Shown here piece by piece: positions 18,591 to 30,983 of a DNA stretch of 64,000 bases. A program made the position numbers and the translations under genes. Where the stretch lies: positions 806,001-870,000 of the forward strand of contig NZ_CP066796.1 of assembly GCF_017161565.1 (NCBI RefSeq), in the 5' to 3' direction. How positions within the stretch are numbered: the first letter of the stretch is position 1; the number at the start of each line of letters is the position of its first letter. Below the pieces are notes generated by a model, which saw only the letters and a list, made by a program, of their open reading frames with translations, was not told the DNA's origin and searched no databases. The DNA is from Erwinia amylovora. Lineage in GTDB: Bacteria; Pseudomonadota; Gammaproteobacteria; Enterobacterales; Enterobacteriaceae.

Positions 18591-19907
18591 ATGGCGCAAT
18601 TCTACTCTGCAAAAAGGCGCGTGACGACCCGCCAGACAATAACGGTAACCGTTCATGACCTTGACAGCTTTGGTCAGGGGGTGGCGCACCATAATGGTAA
18701 GGCGCTGTTTGTGCAGGGAGCACTGCCTGGTGAAGTGGCAGAAGTGAGCATCAGTGAAGATAAACGCCACTTTTCCCGCGGGGTGGCTAAACGTATCGTT
18801 ACCGCCAGCCCGGAGCGTGTCCAGCCACGCTGCCCTCATTATAGCCGCTGCGGTGGCTGTCAGCAGCAGCATGCCTCCCCGGCGCTGCAACAGCAGAGCA
18901 AAGCCAAAGCGCTGGGGCATTGGTTATCAAAACAGCGCGGCGCGGCGGTGGCGGTGGACGACGTGATCACCGGCCCGGCATGGGGCTATCGCCGACGTGC
19001 GCGCCTCGGCCTTAGCTTCCAGCCCGCAACGCAGACATTGCATATGGGGTTTCGCGAAAAAAGCACCCGTGAACTGGTCAATATCACGCATTGCCCGATA
19101 TTGAAGCCCGAACTGAATGCATTGCTTCAGCCTCTTCATGCGGTGCTAAGCGGTTTACAGGCGGTGCGCCGTCTCGGACATGTTGAGCTGGTGCAGGCGG
19201 ACAACGGGCCGCTGCTGGTTTTACGCCATCTGGATGCGTTGACGACTGGCGACCGGCAAAAACTGGAACAATTTTCGCATAAGTACAACGTGTCATTATA
19301 TCTGGCAGCCGATAGCGACTCGCTGGAGCAGGTTAGCGGCAGCATGCCGCACTATCGTTCTGATGATCTGACGCTAACGTTCAGCCCGCGTGACTTTATC
19401 CAGGTGAACGATGAGGTTAACCAGAAAATGGTGGCGCGCGCGCTGGTGTGGCTTGACCTGCAACCTGAAGATCGGGTACTGGATCTCTTTTGTGGAATGG
19501 GAAATTTTACTCTTCCAATCGGAAAATTTGCTAAAAATGTTGTGGGAGTGGAGGGCGTAGCAGCATTAGTGGCCAAGGCTGGGTATAATGCAGAATTAAA
19601 TAATCTTAACAATGTGACGTTCTGGCAGCATAACCTTGAAGAAGATGTCAGCCGTCAGCCGTGGGCCGCGCAGGGGTTCAATAAAGTATTACTTGATCCT
19701 GCGCGTGCGGGCGCTGCGGGAGTGATGGCGCATATCGCCAGGCTGGCGCCGCAACGGGTGGTCTATGTTTCCTGTAACCCCACGACGCTCGCGCGCGATA
19801 GTGAGATTCTGCTTGGGTCCGGCTACCAGCTGGAAAGGGTTACTATGCTTGACATGTTTCCCCATACCGGGCACCTGGAATCTATGGTGCTGTTTAGCCG
19901 AAAATAG
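18591..19907 (+). CDS. rlmD: 23S rRNA (uracil(1939)-C5)-methyltransferase RlmD
   Basis: Iron-sulphur SAM methyltransferase that makes m5U1939 of 23S rRNA. An N-terminal TRAM domain ([19 protein letters not shown]) is followed by the [4Fe-4S] cysteines in [14 protein letters not shown], the SAM motif [16 protein letters not shown] and the catalytic Cys region [13 protein letters not shown]. The ATG at 18591 fits the family start [10 protein letters not shown] and gives 438 residues; the open frame reaches 40 codons further into the barA promoter region. relA follows after 32 bp. Confidence 0.95.
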   Translation: MAQFYSAKRRVTTRQTITVTVHDLDSFGQGVAHHNGKALFVQGALPGEVAEVSISEDKRHFSRGVAKRIVTASPERVQPRCPHYSRCGGCQQQHASPALQQQSKAKALGHWLSKQRGAAVAVDDVITGPAWGYRRRARLGLSFQPATQTLHMGFREKSTRELVNITHCPILKPELNALLQPLHAVLSGLQAVRRLGHVELVQADNGPLLVLRHLDALTTGDRQKLEQFSHKYNVSLYLAADSDSLEQVSGSMPHYRSDDLTLTFSPRDFIQVNDEVNQKMVARALVWLDLQPEDRVLDLFCGMGNFTLPIGKFAKNVVGVEGVAALVAKAGYNAELNNLNNVTFWQHNLEEDVSRQPWAAQGFNKVLLDPARAGAAGVMAHIARLAPQRVVYVSCNPTTLARDSEILLGSGYQLERVTMLDMFPHTGHLESMVLFSRK

Positions 19908-19939
19908 CTCCCTGAACGGGGACAATGCCTGGAGGGCAT

Positions 19940-22174
19940 ATGGTTGCGGTAAGAAGTGCACATCTTAATACGGCTGGCGAGTTTGCGCTCGACCAATGGA
20001 TTGCTGATTTGGCGATCTCTAACCCGCAGTCATGTGAACGACTGGCCGATACCTGGCGCTATTGTGACACGGCGACGAAGAATCATCCCGATGCGGCCCT
20101 GTTGCTGTGGCGCGGCGTGGAGATGGTGGAAATTCTCTCCATGCTTAGCATGGACAACGAAACCCTGAGTGCGGCGCTGCTGTTTCCGCTGGCAAATGCC
20201 GGCGTGGTCAGTGAACACGTGCTTGAACAGCAGTTTGGTAAAGCCATCGTCTCGCTGGTGCACGGCGTGCGCGATATGGATGCCATTCGTCAGTTAAAAG
20301 CCACGCACAATGATTCGATGGCCTCCGAGCAGGTTGATAACGTGCGGCGTATGCTGCTGGCGATGGTGGAAGATTTTCGCTGCGTAGTCATCAAGCTGGC
20401 GGAGCGCATCGCTCATCTGCGTGAAGTGAAGGACGCGCCGGAAGATGAGCGCGTGCTGGCGGCAAAAGAGTGTACCAATATCTATGCGCCATTAGCGAAC
20501 CGTCTCGGTATTGGCCAGTTAAAGTGGGAACTGGAAGATTTCTGTTTCCGCTATCTGCACCCGGATGAGTACAAACGCATCGCCAAACTGCTGCATGAGC
20601 GGCGTATCGATCGCGAAGATTATATCGACACCTTCGTGCATTCGCTGCGGACTGAAATGGTTAAAGAGGGCGTGAAGGCCGAAGTTTATGGCCGACCCAA
20701 ACATATCTACAGTATCTGGCGCAAGATGCAGAAGAAGTCGCTGGCTTTCGATGAGCTGTTCGACGTGCGCGCAATACGTATCGTTGCCGAACGTTTGCAG
20801 GACTGCTACGGCGCGCTGGGCATTGTTCATACGCTTTACCGCCATCTGCCAAACGAGTTTGATGACTACGTTGCTAACCCAAAACCAAACGGTTATCAGT
20901 CGATCCACACCGTGGTGCTGGGGCCTCAGGGCAAAACCGTGGAGATCCAGATCCGCACCCGTCAGATGCACGAAGATGCTGAACTGGGCGTTGCTGCGCA
21001 CTGGAAGTACAAGGAAGGCGGCGTTGGCGGCAGCGCGCGCGGCGCATCCGGCCATGAAGAGCGTATTGCCTGGCTGCGTAAGCTGATCACCTGGCAGGAG
21101 GAGATGGCGGACTCCGGCGAAATGCTCGACGAAGTGCGCAGTCAGGTGTTCGACGATCGGGTTTACGTGTTTACGCCGAAAGGGGATGTGGTGGATCTGC
21201 CTGCCGGATCCACACCGCTGGACTTCGCTTATCATATTCACAGCGATATCGGTCACCGCTGCATCGGGGCGAAAATCGGCGGGCGCATTGTCCCGTTCAC
21301 CTACCATCTGCAAATGGGCGATCAGATCGACATCATTACCCAGAAGCAGCCAAACCCGAGTCGCGACTGGCTGAACCCTAACCTCGGCTATGTGACCACC
21401 AGCCGTGGGCGTTCGAAAATTCACGCCTGGTTCCGCAAGCAGGATCGCGATAAAAATATCATTGCCGGCCGTCAGATCCTCGATAACGAACTGGATCATC
21501 TGGATATCAGTCTTAAGGATGCGGAGAAGGTGCTGCTGCCCCGCTATAACTACAATTCGCTGGATGAACTGCTGGCAGCGATTGGCGGCGGCGATGTGCG
21601 ACTGAATCAGATGAGTAACTTCCTGCAGTCGAAGTTGCATAAGCCGAGCGCTGAAGAGGAAGACCGCGAGGCGCTGCGCCAGCTGACGCAGAAGACCTCG
21701 AACAGCGTGCCGCGCAGCAAAGAGAGCGGCCGCGTGGTGGTTGAGGGCGTTGGTAACCTGATGCATCATATTGCACGCTGCTGCCAGCCTATCCCCGGTG
21801 ATGACATTACCGGTTTTATCACCCAAGGGCGCGGTATTTCGATTCACCGCGCCGACTGTGACCAGCTGGCCGACCTGATATCTCACGCGCCTGAGCGCAT
21901 CGTTGATGCCGTGTGGGGAGAAACCTATTCCAGCGGCTATTCGCTGGTGGTACGCGTGACGGCGAACGACCGCAGTGGGCTGTTGCGCGATATCACCACA
22001 ATTCTGGCCAACGAAAAAGTCAATGTGCTTGGCGTGTCCAGCCACAGCGACACCAAAAGGCAGCTGGCGACCATTGATATGGATATTGAGATTTATAATC
22101 AGCAGGTGCTGAGCCGGGTGCTGGCGCGCCTTAATCAGGTGCCTGATATCATTGACGCGAAGCGTCTGCATTAA
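19940..22174 (+). CDS. relA: GTP pyrophosphokinase RelA, (p)ppGpp synthetase I
   Basis: Ribosome-associated enzyme that makes pppGpp/ppGpp when uncharged tRNA occupies the A site. Order: degenerate hydrolase domain (the HD pair of SpoT is replaced, FPLANAGVVSE), synthetase domain (YGRPKHIYSIWRKM and VANPKPNGYQSIHTVV), TGS domain (VYVFTPKGDVVDLPAGSTPLD), zinc-finger-like helical region (HHIARCCQPIPGDDI) and the C-terminal ACT domain. The length of 744 equals E. coli. The ATG at 19940 is preceded by GGAGG. mazG follows with no mazEF between. Confidence 0.97.
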   Translation: MVAVRSAHLNTAGEFALDQWIADLAISNPQSCERLADTWRYCDTATKNHPDAALLLWRGVEMVEILSMLSMDNETLSAALLFPLANAGVVSEHVLEQQFGKAIVSLVHGVRDMDAIRQLKATHNDSMASEQVDNVRRMLLAMVEDFRCVVIKLAERIAHLREVKDAPEDERVLAAKECTNIYAPLANRLGIGQLKWELEDFCFRYLHPDEYKRIAKLLHERRIDREDYIDTFVHSLRTEMVKEGVKAEVYGRPKHIYSIWRKMQKKSLAFDELFDVRAIRIVAERLQDCYGALGIVHTLYRHLPNEFDDYVANPKPNGYQSIHTVVLGPQGKTVEIQIRTRQMHEDAELGVAAHWKYKEGGVGGSARGASGHEERIAWLRKLITWQEEMADSGEMLDEVRSQVFDDRVYVFTPKGDVVDLPAGSTPLDFAYHIHSDIGHRCIGAKIGGRIVPFTYHLQMGDQIDIITQKQPNPSRDWLNPNLGYVTTSRGRSKIHAWFRKQDRDKNIIAGRQILDNELDHLDISLKDAEKVLLPRYNYNSLDELLAAIGGGDVRLNQMSNFLQSKLHKPSAEEEDREALRQLTQKTSNSVPRSKESGRVVVEGVGNLMHHIARCCQPIPGDDITGFITQGRGISIHRADCDQLADLISHAPERIVDAVWGETYSSGYSLVVRVTANDRSGLLRDITTILANEKVNVLGVSSHSDTKRQLATIDMDIEIYNQQVLSRVLARLNQVPDIIDAKRLH

Positions 22175-22212
22175 TCTGTCTGAGCGGATAAACCACCTGA
22201 ATGGATAAAACA

Positions 22213-22995
22213 ATGACTTCTCTCGATCGCCTGCTGGGCATAATGAAAACCTTGCGCGATCCGCAACATGGCTGCCCGTGGGATCGCCAGCAAACCTTTG
22301 CCTCCATTGCGCCCTGTACGCTGGAAGAAGCTTATGAAGTGATCGACGCCATCGGGCGTGCCGATTTTGACGATCTGCGTGGCGAGCTTGGCGACCTGCT
22401 TTATCAGGTGGTGTTTTACGCTCAGATGGCCGAAGAGCAGGGACATTTTAACTTCGAAGATATTTGCCGGGCCATCAGCGATAAGCTGCAGCGCCGCCAT
22501 CCGCATATCTTCGCCGATACCCGGGTTAGCGGCAGCGACGAGGTGCAGGGTAACTGGGAGCAGGTCAAACGTGCCGAGCGCGCGGAGAAAGCACAGCATT
22601 CGGCGCTGGATGATATTCCGCAGGCGCTACCGGCCCTGATGCGCGCCCATAAAATCCAGAAACGCTGTAGCAGCGTGGGTTTTGACTGGGACACGCTGGC
22701 GCCGGTATTGGGTAAAGTGCATGAAGAGATCGAGGAAGTGATGTACGAAGCGCAGCAGGCGGTGATCGATCGCGATAAGCTGGAAGAGGAAATTGGCGAC
22801 CTGCTGTTTGCCACGGTCAACCTGTCACGTCATTTGGGCAGCAAAGCTGAAACCGCGTTGCAAAAGGCCAACACCAAATTTGAACGTCGCTTCCGCCAGG
22901 TTGAGCAGATCATTGCCGCCCAAGGCCTGGAAATGCAGCAGGCGAGCCTGGAACAAATGGAAGCCGCATGGCAAAAGGTTAAATCACAGGAATAA
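22213..22995 (+). CDS. mazG: nucleoside triphosphate pyrophosphohydrolase MazG
   Basis: Hydrolyses NTPs to NMP and pyrophosphate and, in E. coli, lowers ppGpp. Two MazG repeats are visible: the first with GCPWDRQQTF and the metal-binding LEEAYEVIDAIGRADFDD and ELGDLLYQVVFYAQMA, the second with EEIEEVMYE and EEEIGDLLFATVNLSRHLG. The start is uncertain: ATG 22213 gives MTSLDRLL, which aligns with the E. coli start, but an ATG at 22201 would add four residues. The E. coli toxin-antitoxin pair mazEF is absent between relA and this gene. Confidence 0.93.
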   Translation: MTSLDRLLGIMKTLRDPQHGCPWDRQQTFASIAPCTLEEAYEVIDAIGRADFDDLRGELGDLLYQVVFYAQMAEEQGHFNFEDICRAISDKLQRRHPHIFADTRVSGSDEVQGNWEQVKRAERAEKAQHSALDDIPQALPALMRAHKIQKRCSSVGFDWDTLAPVLGKVHEEIEEVMYEAQQAVIDRDKLEEEIGDLLFATVNLSRHLGSKAETALQKANTKFERRFRQVEQIIAAQGLEMQQASLEQMEAAWQKVKSQE

Positions 22996-23107
22996 GTAGC
23001 TGACACGATTCAACAAAAGTGTGACCCACATCAACCTCTTGCGGCGAACATTCAGGTAATCTCCTGGCGGTAAATACGCTGGAAGGCACACAACCTGAAA
23101 CGATCAA

Positions 23108-23136
23108 TTGTCGCCCCGGGGGGTTTCGGGTATACT
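23108..23136 (+). promoter_or_regulatory. putative pyrG promoter
   Basis: TTGTCG (23108-23113) and TATACT (23131-23136) are separated by 17 bp and lie 59 bp before the pyrG ATG, in the 199-bp gap after mazG. Confidence 0.55.
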
Positions 23137-23173
23137 ATTTTCCCGTCCTGGTTATTCATTCCATCGTCTTTAA

Positions 23174-24832
<1,659 letters not shown>

Positions 24833-24852
24833 GTGTTTTCATAACCTCTTGA

Positions 24853-26208
<1,356 letters not shown>

Positions 26209-26250
26209 ACTACTGATATTCTGAGCCATTAATTGGCTGAGGTTTATCTG

Positions 26251-26284
26251 AAAAGCCCCGTCATCAGACGGGGCTTTTTTTTTA
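26251..26284 (+). terminator. Rho-independent terminator after eno
   Basis: A 12-bp perfect stem AAAAGCCCCGTC/GACGGGGCTTTT with loop ATCA, continuing into a T run. Confidence 0.93.
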
Positions 26285-26415
26285 TTCTTTGAATATCAAT
26301 GAGATTGACCTTTAACCGCCAAGGTAAGAAAAATCCTGTTTAATGTCAGCACAGCGTTTTCGCACGTATTTTTGTGTAAATTGCCTGTAACTATTTGTTA
26401 TTAGGATCGGAGAAA

Positions 26416-28302
26416 ATGAAATACCGTGCTGATATCGACGGGTTGCGTGCACTCGCCGTACTGCCTGTTATTGCGTATCATATGGGGATAGGTGGCATCC
26501 CCGGTGGGTTTACCGGGGTGGATATCTTCTTTGTCATATCGGGCTATTTGATCTGCGGCATCATTTATCAAAGTGCTCTTTCTGGCCAATTCTCGTATCT
26601 CGATTTCTATAAGCGCCGCTGCCTGCGTATTCTGCCACCGCTGTTTGTGGTGTTGCTGGTGACGTTGCTTTTCGGCTATTACCACCTTCTTCCGACACAG
26701 TTTAACGACCTGAGCAACAGCGCAACGGCGACGCTGTTTTCTGCCTCCAATCTTTTTTTCTGGAAAACGACCGGTTACTTTGACGGGCCGGCCGATCTGA
26801 AGCCGCTGCTACACACATGGTCACTGGCCGTAGAAGAGCAGTTTTATATTATCTTCCCGATTGTGCTGCTGTTTGTCATGCGGATTTTCCGCCGCCGCAC
26901 CACGCAGATCATGCTGCTGATCATTGTCGCCTCGCTGGCGTTAAGTATTTACGGTGTGACGCGTAAACCCACTTTCACTTTCTACATGTTACCCACCAGG
27001 GCCTGGGAACTTGCGCTGGGCGGGATCATTGCTGTCGCCGGACTGGAGGCGAAAGTGGCACGTTTCAGCCAGTCTTTCAGACACGGAATGAGTCTCGCCG
27101 GGCTGGCGCTGATCCTCTATGGTTTCCTGATGCTGAATACCGATATGCCATTCCCGGCGTGGAATGCGCTGTGGCCGTGCGTGGGGAGTTTTCTGATTAT
27201 TCTTGCCGGGCAACAGTCGGTGATATCACGCCTGCTGGCTCTTAAGCCGGTCGTTTATATCGGTATGATCTCTTACTGTTTGTATCTCTGGCACTGGCCG
27301 ATTATCGTTTACGCTCGCATGTTCTTTAACTTTGCACCCGGAGTACGCGAAGCGGTGATCCTAGCCTTAACCCTGGGGCTGGCGGTGGCGTCACGCTACC
27401 TGATTGAAATCCCGTTTCGTTACAAACTGTCTTACGTGACCGCAGCCAGAACGGTCACCGCTTCCGTTATCGGGCTGGTGGTAATGGCAGGTGGCACGCT
27501 GTACAAAGGCCATTTCGACAACCATTCAGGGCATTTTTCACCACAGGCTCTCGCACTCGCTCAATACGCAGAATATAACAAGATGCCGGAATTCAATTAC
27601 CAGTACCGCCGGGGTCAATGCTTTGTGGATGGTAAAAATGAGGAAGATAAGCCGTTCGATCGCGCTTTCTGCTTGCAGACCACCGCGGCAGAGAAGAACT
27701 ATGTGATGATAGGTGACAGTCATGCAGCCCATCTCTGGCGTGCTATCAGCCTTGCGGCAGGTGACAGGGTCAATGTCATCCAGGCAACTTCAGCGGGCTG
27801 TAAACCCCTTTCTCAACAGGCGTTGCGTAATCCGTGTTCAAAACTGGTCGACTATGTCTATGACGAGTGGCTCCCGCAGCATAAAGTAGACGGCATTATT
27901 ATATCAGCCCGCTGGTCGCCGGAAGATATTGCACCGCTGCGTGCTACGCTCGACCATCTGAGATCGCGTTCGGACAATATCATGGTGATGGGCCCGACCG
28001 TCGAATACACCGAGGCGCTGCCAAACCTGCTGGCGTACCAGACAGACGGGCGCAAGGACCTTGTCGCCTCGTCGATTAAGCCAGAGATCCGTGACACCGA
28101 TCGGAAAATGGCGGAAGCCATGTCCCGGCAGGGAATACGCTATATTTCAGTCTGGTCGATTGTCTGTCCGGGCAACTTCTGTCGCGGTTTAGCCTCTGAC
28201 GGTCGACCTTTCTCCAACGACTACGGTCACTTTACCCTGAGCGGGGCAAAGGACGTTGCGCAACAGGCATTGGCGCAGATGCATAATAAAAAATTTATGT
28301 GA
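26416..28302 (+). CDS. membrane acyltransferase of the AT3-SGNH type
   Basis: Predicted O-acyltransferase that modifies a cell-surface glycan, such as O-antigen or exopolysaccharide; the actual substrate cannot be told. The N-terminal AT3 domain (about ten membrane segments) has YRADIDGLRALAVLPVIAYH with the key His, and FTGVDIFFVISGYLI. A periplasmic SGNH hydrolase domain from about residue 380 has the block I motif MIGDSHAAHLW and the late YGHFTLSGA. The ATG at 26416 follows ATCGGAGAAA; 628 residues. It sits between eno and queE, where E. coli has other genes, so it is an accessory insertion. It is followed by a 158-bp gap without features. Confidence 0.87.
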   Translation: MKYRADIDGLRALAVLPVIAYHMGIGGIPGGFTGVDIFFVISGYLICGIIYQSALSGQFSYLDFYKRRCLRILPPLFVVLLVTLLFGYYHLLPTQFNDLSNSATATLFSASNLFFWKTTGYFDGPADLKPLLHTWSLAVEEQFYIIFPIVLLFVMRIFRRRTTQIMLLIIVASLALSIYGVTRKPTFTFYMLPTRAWELALGGIIAVAGLEAKVARFSQSFRHGMSLAGLALILYGFLMLNTDMPFPAWNALWPCVGSFLIILAGQQSVISRLLALKPVVYIGMISYCLYLWHWPIIVYARMFFNFAPGVREAVILALTLGLAVASRYLIEIPFRYKLSYVTAARTVTASVIGLVVMAGGTLYKGHFDNHSGHFSPQALALAQYAEYNKMPEFNYQYRRGQCFVDGKNEEDKPFDRAFCLQTTAAEKNYVMIGDSHAAHLWRAISLAAGDRVNVIQATSAGCKPLSQQALRNPCSKLVDYVYDEWLPQHKVDGIIISARWSPEDIAPLRATLDHLRSRSDNIMVMGPTVEYTEALPNLLAYQTDGRKDLVASSIKPEIRDTDRKMAEAMSRQGIRYISVWSIVCPGNFCRGLASDGRPFSNDYGHFTLSGAKDVAQQALAQMHNKKFM

Positions 28303-28460
28303 TCGCTGCCGGAGGGCGGCGGCGCGGCGTACATCCTGTATGGGGAGACGAGCTGTCGGTTCAAATGATAAGGCCGGACTTAATCCGCACGCTTTGTTTG
28401 GCCTTATCCGTGCAATCTGCCATAATCTGCGGCCTTTATTCACCGCCAGTCGAGAAATTG

Positions 28461-29132
28461 ATGCAGTACCCGATAAATGAGATGTTTCAGACGTTGCAGG
28501 GCGAAGGGGTTTATACCGGCGTTCCGGCAATTTTTATCCGCCTGCAAGGATGCCCGGTGGGCTGCAGCTGGTGTGATACCAAACACACCTGGGATAAGCT
28601 GGCCAATCGGGAGACATCGCTGGGGGATATTTTGCTGAAAACGGTAGAATCCGATGCCTGGGGCGCGGCCGATGCGCCAGCGCTGCTGGAAACCATCCGC
28701 CGACACGGCTGGACGGCAAAGCATATCGTGATCACCGGCGGTGAGCCGTGCATTCACGATCTGACGCCACTGACCGCCGCGCTCCAGGGCAGTGGCTTCA
28801 GCTGTCAGATCGAAACCAGTGGCACCCATGAAGTGCATTGCACGGCGGAAACCTGGGTAACGGTATCGCCAAAGGTGAATATGCGCGGCGGCTACGATGT
28901 GCTCAACCAGGCGTTAGTGCGCGCCGATGAGGTTAAGCACCCGGTAGCGCGCCAGCGCGACGTGGATGCGCTTGACGACCTGCTGGCAACGCTCAGTGAT
29001 AACAAGGCGCGTATCATCGCCCTGCAGCCTGTCAGCCAAAAGGCCGATGCCACCCAACTCTGTATTGACACCTGCATCGCCCGTAACTGGCGACTGTCGA
29101 TGCAGACGCACAAATATCTCAATATTGCCTGA
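28461..29132 (+). CDS. queE: 7-carboxy-7-deazaguanine synthase QueE
   Basis: Radical SAM enzyme that contracts the ring of 6-carboxy-5,6,7,8-tetrahydropterin (the QueD product) to CDG in queuosine synthesis. The cluster motif is CPVGCSWCDTKHTW (C-X3-C-X2-C). Further motifs are NEMFQTLQGEGVYTG and HIVITGGEPCIHDL. The ATG at 28461 gives 223 residues beginning MQYPINEMFQ, exactly as in E. coli; the open frame reaches 54 codons upstream without homology. In E. coli the protein also inhibits division by binding FtsI region proteins; nothing here tests that. Confidence 0.95.
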   Translation: MQYPINEMFQTLQGEGVYTGVPAIFIRLQGCPVGCSWCDTKHTWDKLANRETSLGDILLKTVESDAWGAADAPALLETIRRHGWTAKHIVITGGEPCIHDLTPLTAALQGSGFSCQIETSGTHEVHCTAETWVTVSPKVNMRGGYDVLNQALVRADEVKHPVARQRDVDALDDLLATLSDNKARIIALQPVSQKADATQLCIDTCIARNWRLSMQTHKYLNIA

Positions 29133-29404
29133 TGACATCACCGGCAAGTCAAGTCCGCACTCATCGTTGATAAAAGGGCTGAACGGGTTGGCCCTTTACC
29201 CCTGAATACTGAAATCTCATTAAATTGTCTGAATAGTCGCCAGCAATGCGCTGCCGGCATAAATGATTTGCTCTGTGATGGGGGAACACATTCAGTGTAC
29301 AGGCAAGGAAGAGATAACCTGAATACGTGCACGCTGGCGAACCTGACGTCCGCATTATCAGAACAGATTGCAAACGCGGGGCTTAATCACCCCGCGGCAT
29401 AAAG
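29133..29404. other. 272-bp intergenic region between convergent queE and the ABC operon
   Basis: No gene is supported. It contains one hairpin near its right end (CGCGGGG/CCCCGCG, 29376-29397), which lies 7 bp beyond the stop of the minus-strand binding-protein gene and may end that operon, though the T run after it is short. Confidence 0.5.
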
Positions 29405-30178
29405 TTATTCAGATAAGTCTGCGCCGAAATAGTGCTGTGAAATACGCTTATAGGTTCCGTCGGTTTTGATATCGCTAATGGCTTTATCAATGGCAGCCTT
29501 AAGTTCAGGATTGCCCTTGCGCAGCAGGATCCCTTCATCCTCGGCAGCCGGTAGCGTCGCGGCAATCTTTACCTTCACATCGGGTCTGTGCTTTTTGAAG
29601 TCGAGGTAGGAGAGATTGTCGTTGATGGTGGCGTCTGCGCGACCGCTGGCGACCAGATCAACCGACTGATTAAAACCGTCAGTCCCGACAATTTGCGCGC
29701 CGTAGTGGCCAGCCAGCTGGGCAAAATTACTGGTTAAGGTATGAGCTGATTTTTTCCCCTTGAGATCGTCAAACGACTTCATTTCGCTGTTGTCGTTACG
29801 CACGATCAGTACCGCTCTGGAAGAGAGATACGGAACAGAAAAATCGTATTTTTGCTGGCGTGGCGCAGTAATAGCAACCTGGTTAATTACTGCGTCATAG
29901 CGGCGTGCATCCAGTCCGGCAATCAAGCCATCCCATTTTGCTTCCACAAATTCCGCCTTAACATTGAGACGTTTAGCGACTTCGCGACCGATTTCAACAT
30001 CAAAGCCGATCAGTTTTCCGCTGGTATCGTGGTAGCTGAAAGGCGGATAGGTGCCTTCAGTGCCGATTTTCAGCGTACCCGCTGACTGAACCTTAGCCAG
30101 CTCGGTTTCTGCCAGTGCCTGTGATGAAAGGCCGAACTGTACCATGCCAGCCAATAACAGCGTTGCGATAGATTTCAT
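29405..30178 (-). CDS. periplasmic amino-acid-binding protein of an ABC importer, probably cystine
   Basis: A 257-residue extracellular solute-binding protein family 3. A cleavable signal peptide (about residues 1-23, ending QALA) precedes LKIGTEGTYPPFSYHDTSGKL, the family's ligand-entry motif, and GFDVEIGREVAKRL. The ligand-binding Asp appears in ATINDNLSYLDF. Overall it resembles FliY/TcyJ-type cystine binders, but the ligand is an inference. It is the third gene of a minus-strand operon (permease - ATPase - binding protein), 40 bp after the ATPase gene. Confidence 0.87.
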   Translation of the reverse strand: MKSIATLLLAGMVQFGLSSQALAETELAKVQSAGTLKIGTEGTYPPFSYHDTSGKLIGFDVEIGREVAKRLNVKAEFVEAKWDGLIAGLDARRYDAVINQVAITAPRQQKYDFSVPYLSSRAVLIVRNDNSEMKSFDDLKGKKSAHTLTSNFAQLAGHYGAQIVGTDGFNQSVDLVASGRADATINDNLSYLDFKKHRPDVKVKIAATLPAAEDEGILLRKGNPELKAAIDKAISDIKTDGTYKRISQHYFGADLSE

Positions 30179-30218
30179 GTCATAACTCCTGAATGCGCTC
30201 GGTAATGTAGTCTTCGGG

Positions 30219-30983
30219 TTAAATTTCCCAATCGGGTAAGGTTTCGGTCAACGTCGAGATAAAGGCTTTGGTTCTGGTCTTACCTGGCCGGGTGAAAATA
30301 TTTTTCGAGCTGTCGCTTTCAACAATTTCCCCCGCCTCAATAAACACCACCTGGCTGGCAATATTAGCAGCCAGACGCAGATCGTGCGTTGCCATCAACA
30401 TGGTCATGCCCTCGCTGGCGAGCTGCTTTAATACCGCGACCACTTCCTGTGAAAGCTCCGGATCCAGCGCCGAAGTAGGCTCATCACACAGCAAAACTTT
30501 AGGCGAAGGAGCCAGCGCTCTGGCAATGGCCACGCGCTGCTGCTGGCCACCGGACAGCGTGGCAGGCCAGGCATCCCGTTTATGCAGCATGCCAACCTTA
30601 TTCAGCAGCATCTCTGCGCGTTCCTTAGCCTGTGGCCGGCTTTGCTTCAGGACGGTGATCAAGCCTTCCATGATATTTTCAATTACCGTTAAATGCGGAA
30701 ACAGCTGAAAGTTTTGAAACACCATACCGGTTTGCTGGCAGATGCGGCGGGTGTCTTTTTTGCTTACGCGAGCGCTACCGGTGAATGAAAGCTGTTGATC
30801 ACCAATGGTTAATTCACCAGATTGCGGAATTTCCAGCAGGTTGATACAGCGCAGCAGGGTGCTTTTGCCGCTGCCCGACGGCCCAATCAGAGCGGTAACC
30901 GCGCCCTCATTGATGGTCAGGTTGATGTTTTTTAATACCGGGTTACCGTCAAAGCGTTTCTCAATGGCGGATAATTTAATCAT
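30219..30983 (-). CDS. ATP-binding protein of a polar amino-acid ABC importer
   Basis: A 254-residue ABC ATPase. Walker A is IGPSGSGKSTLLR near residue 33, the signature is LSGGQQQRVAIARAL, Walker B is VLLCDEPTSALDP, and the H-loop is in MATHDLRLA. It is similar to TcyN/HisP-type cystine or polar amino-acid ATPases. Its start overlaps the permease end by 8 bp, implying translational coupling. Confidence 0.9.
   Translation of the reverse strand: MIKLSAIEKRFDGNPVLKNINLTINEGAVTALIGPSGSGKSTLLRCINLLEIPQSGELTIGDQQLSFTGSARVSKKDTRRICQQTGMVFQNFQLFPHLTVIENIMEGLITVLKQSRPQAKERAEMLLNKVGMLHKRDAWPATLSGGQQQRVAIARALAPSPKVLLCDEPTSALDPELSQEVVAVLKQLASEGMTMLMATHDLRLAANIASQVVFIEAGEIVESDSSKNIFTRPGKTRTKAFISTLTETLPDWEI

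Noticed and set aside
20519..22213. 564-codon minus-strand frame opposite relA
   Set aside because: Shadow of relA, no ribosome binding site, and the translated sequence has no recognisable domain.
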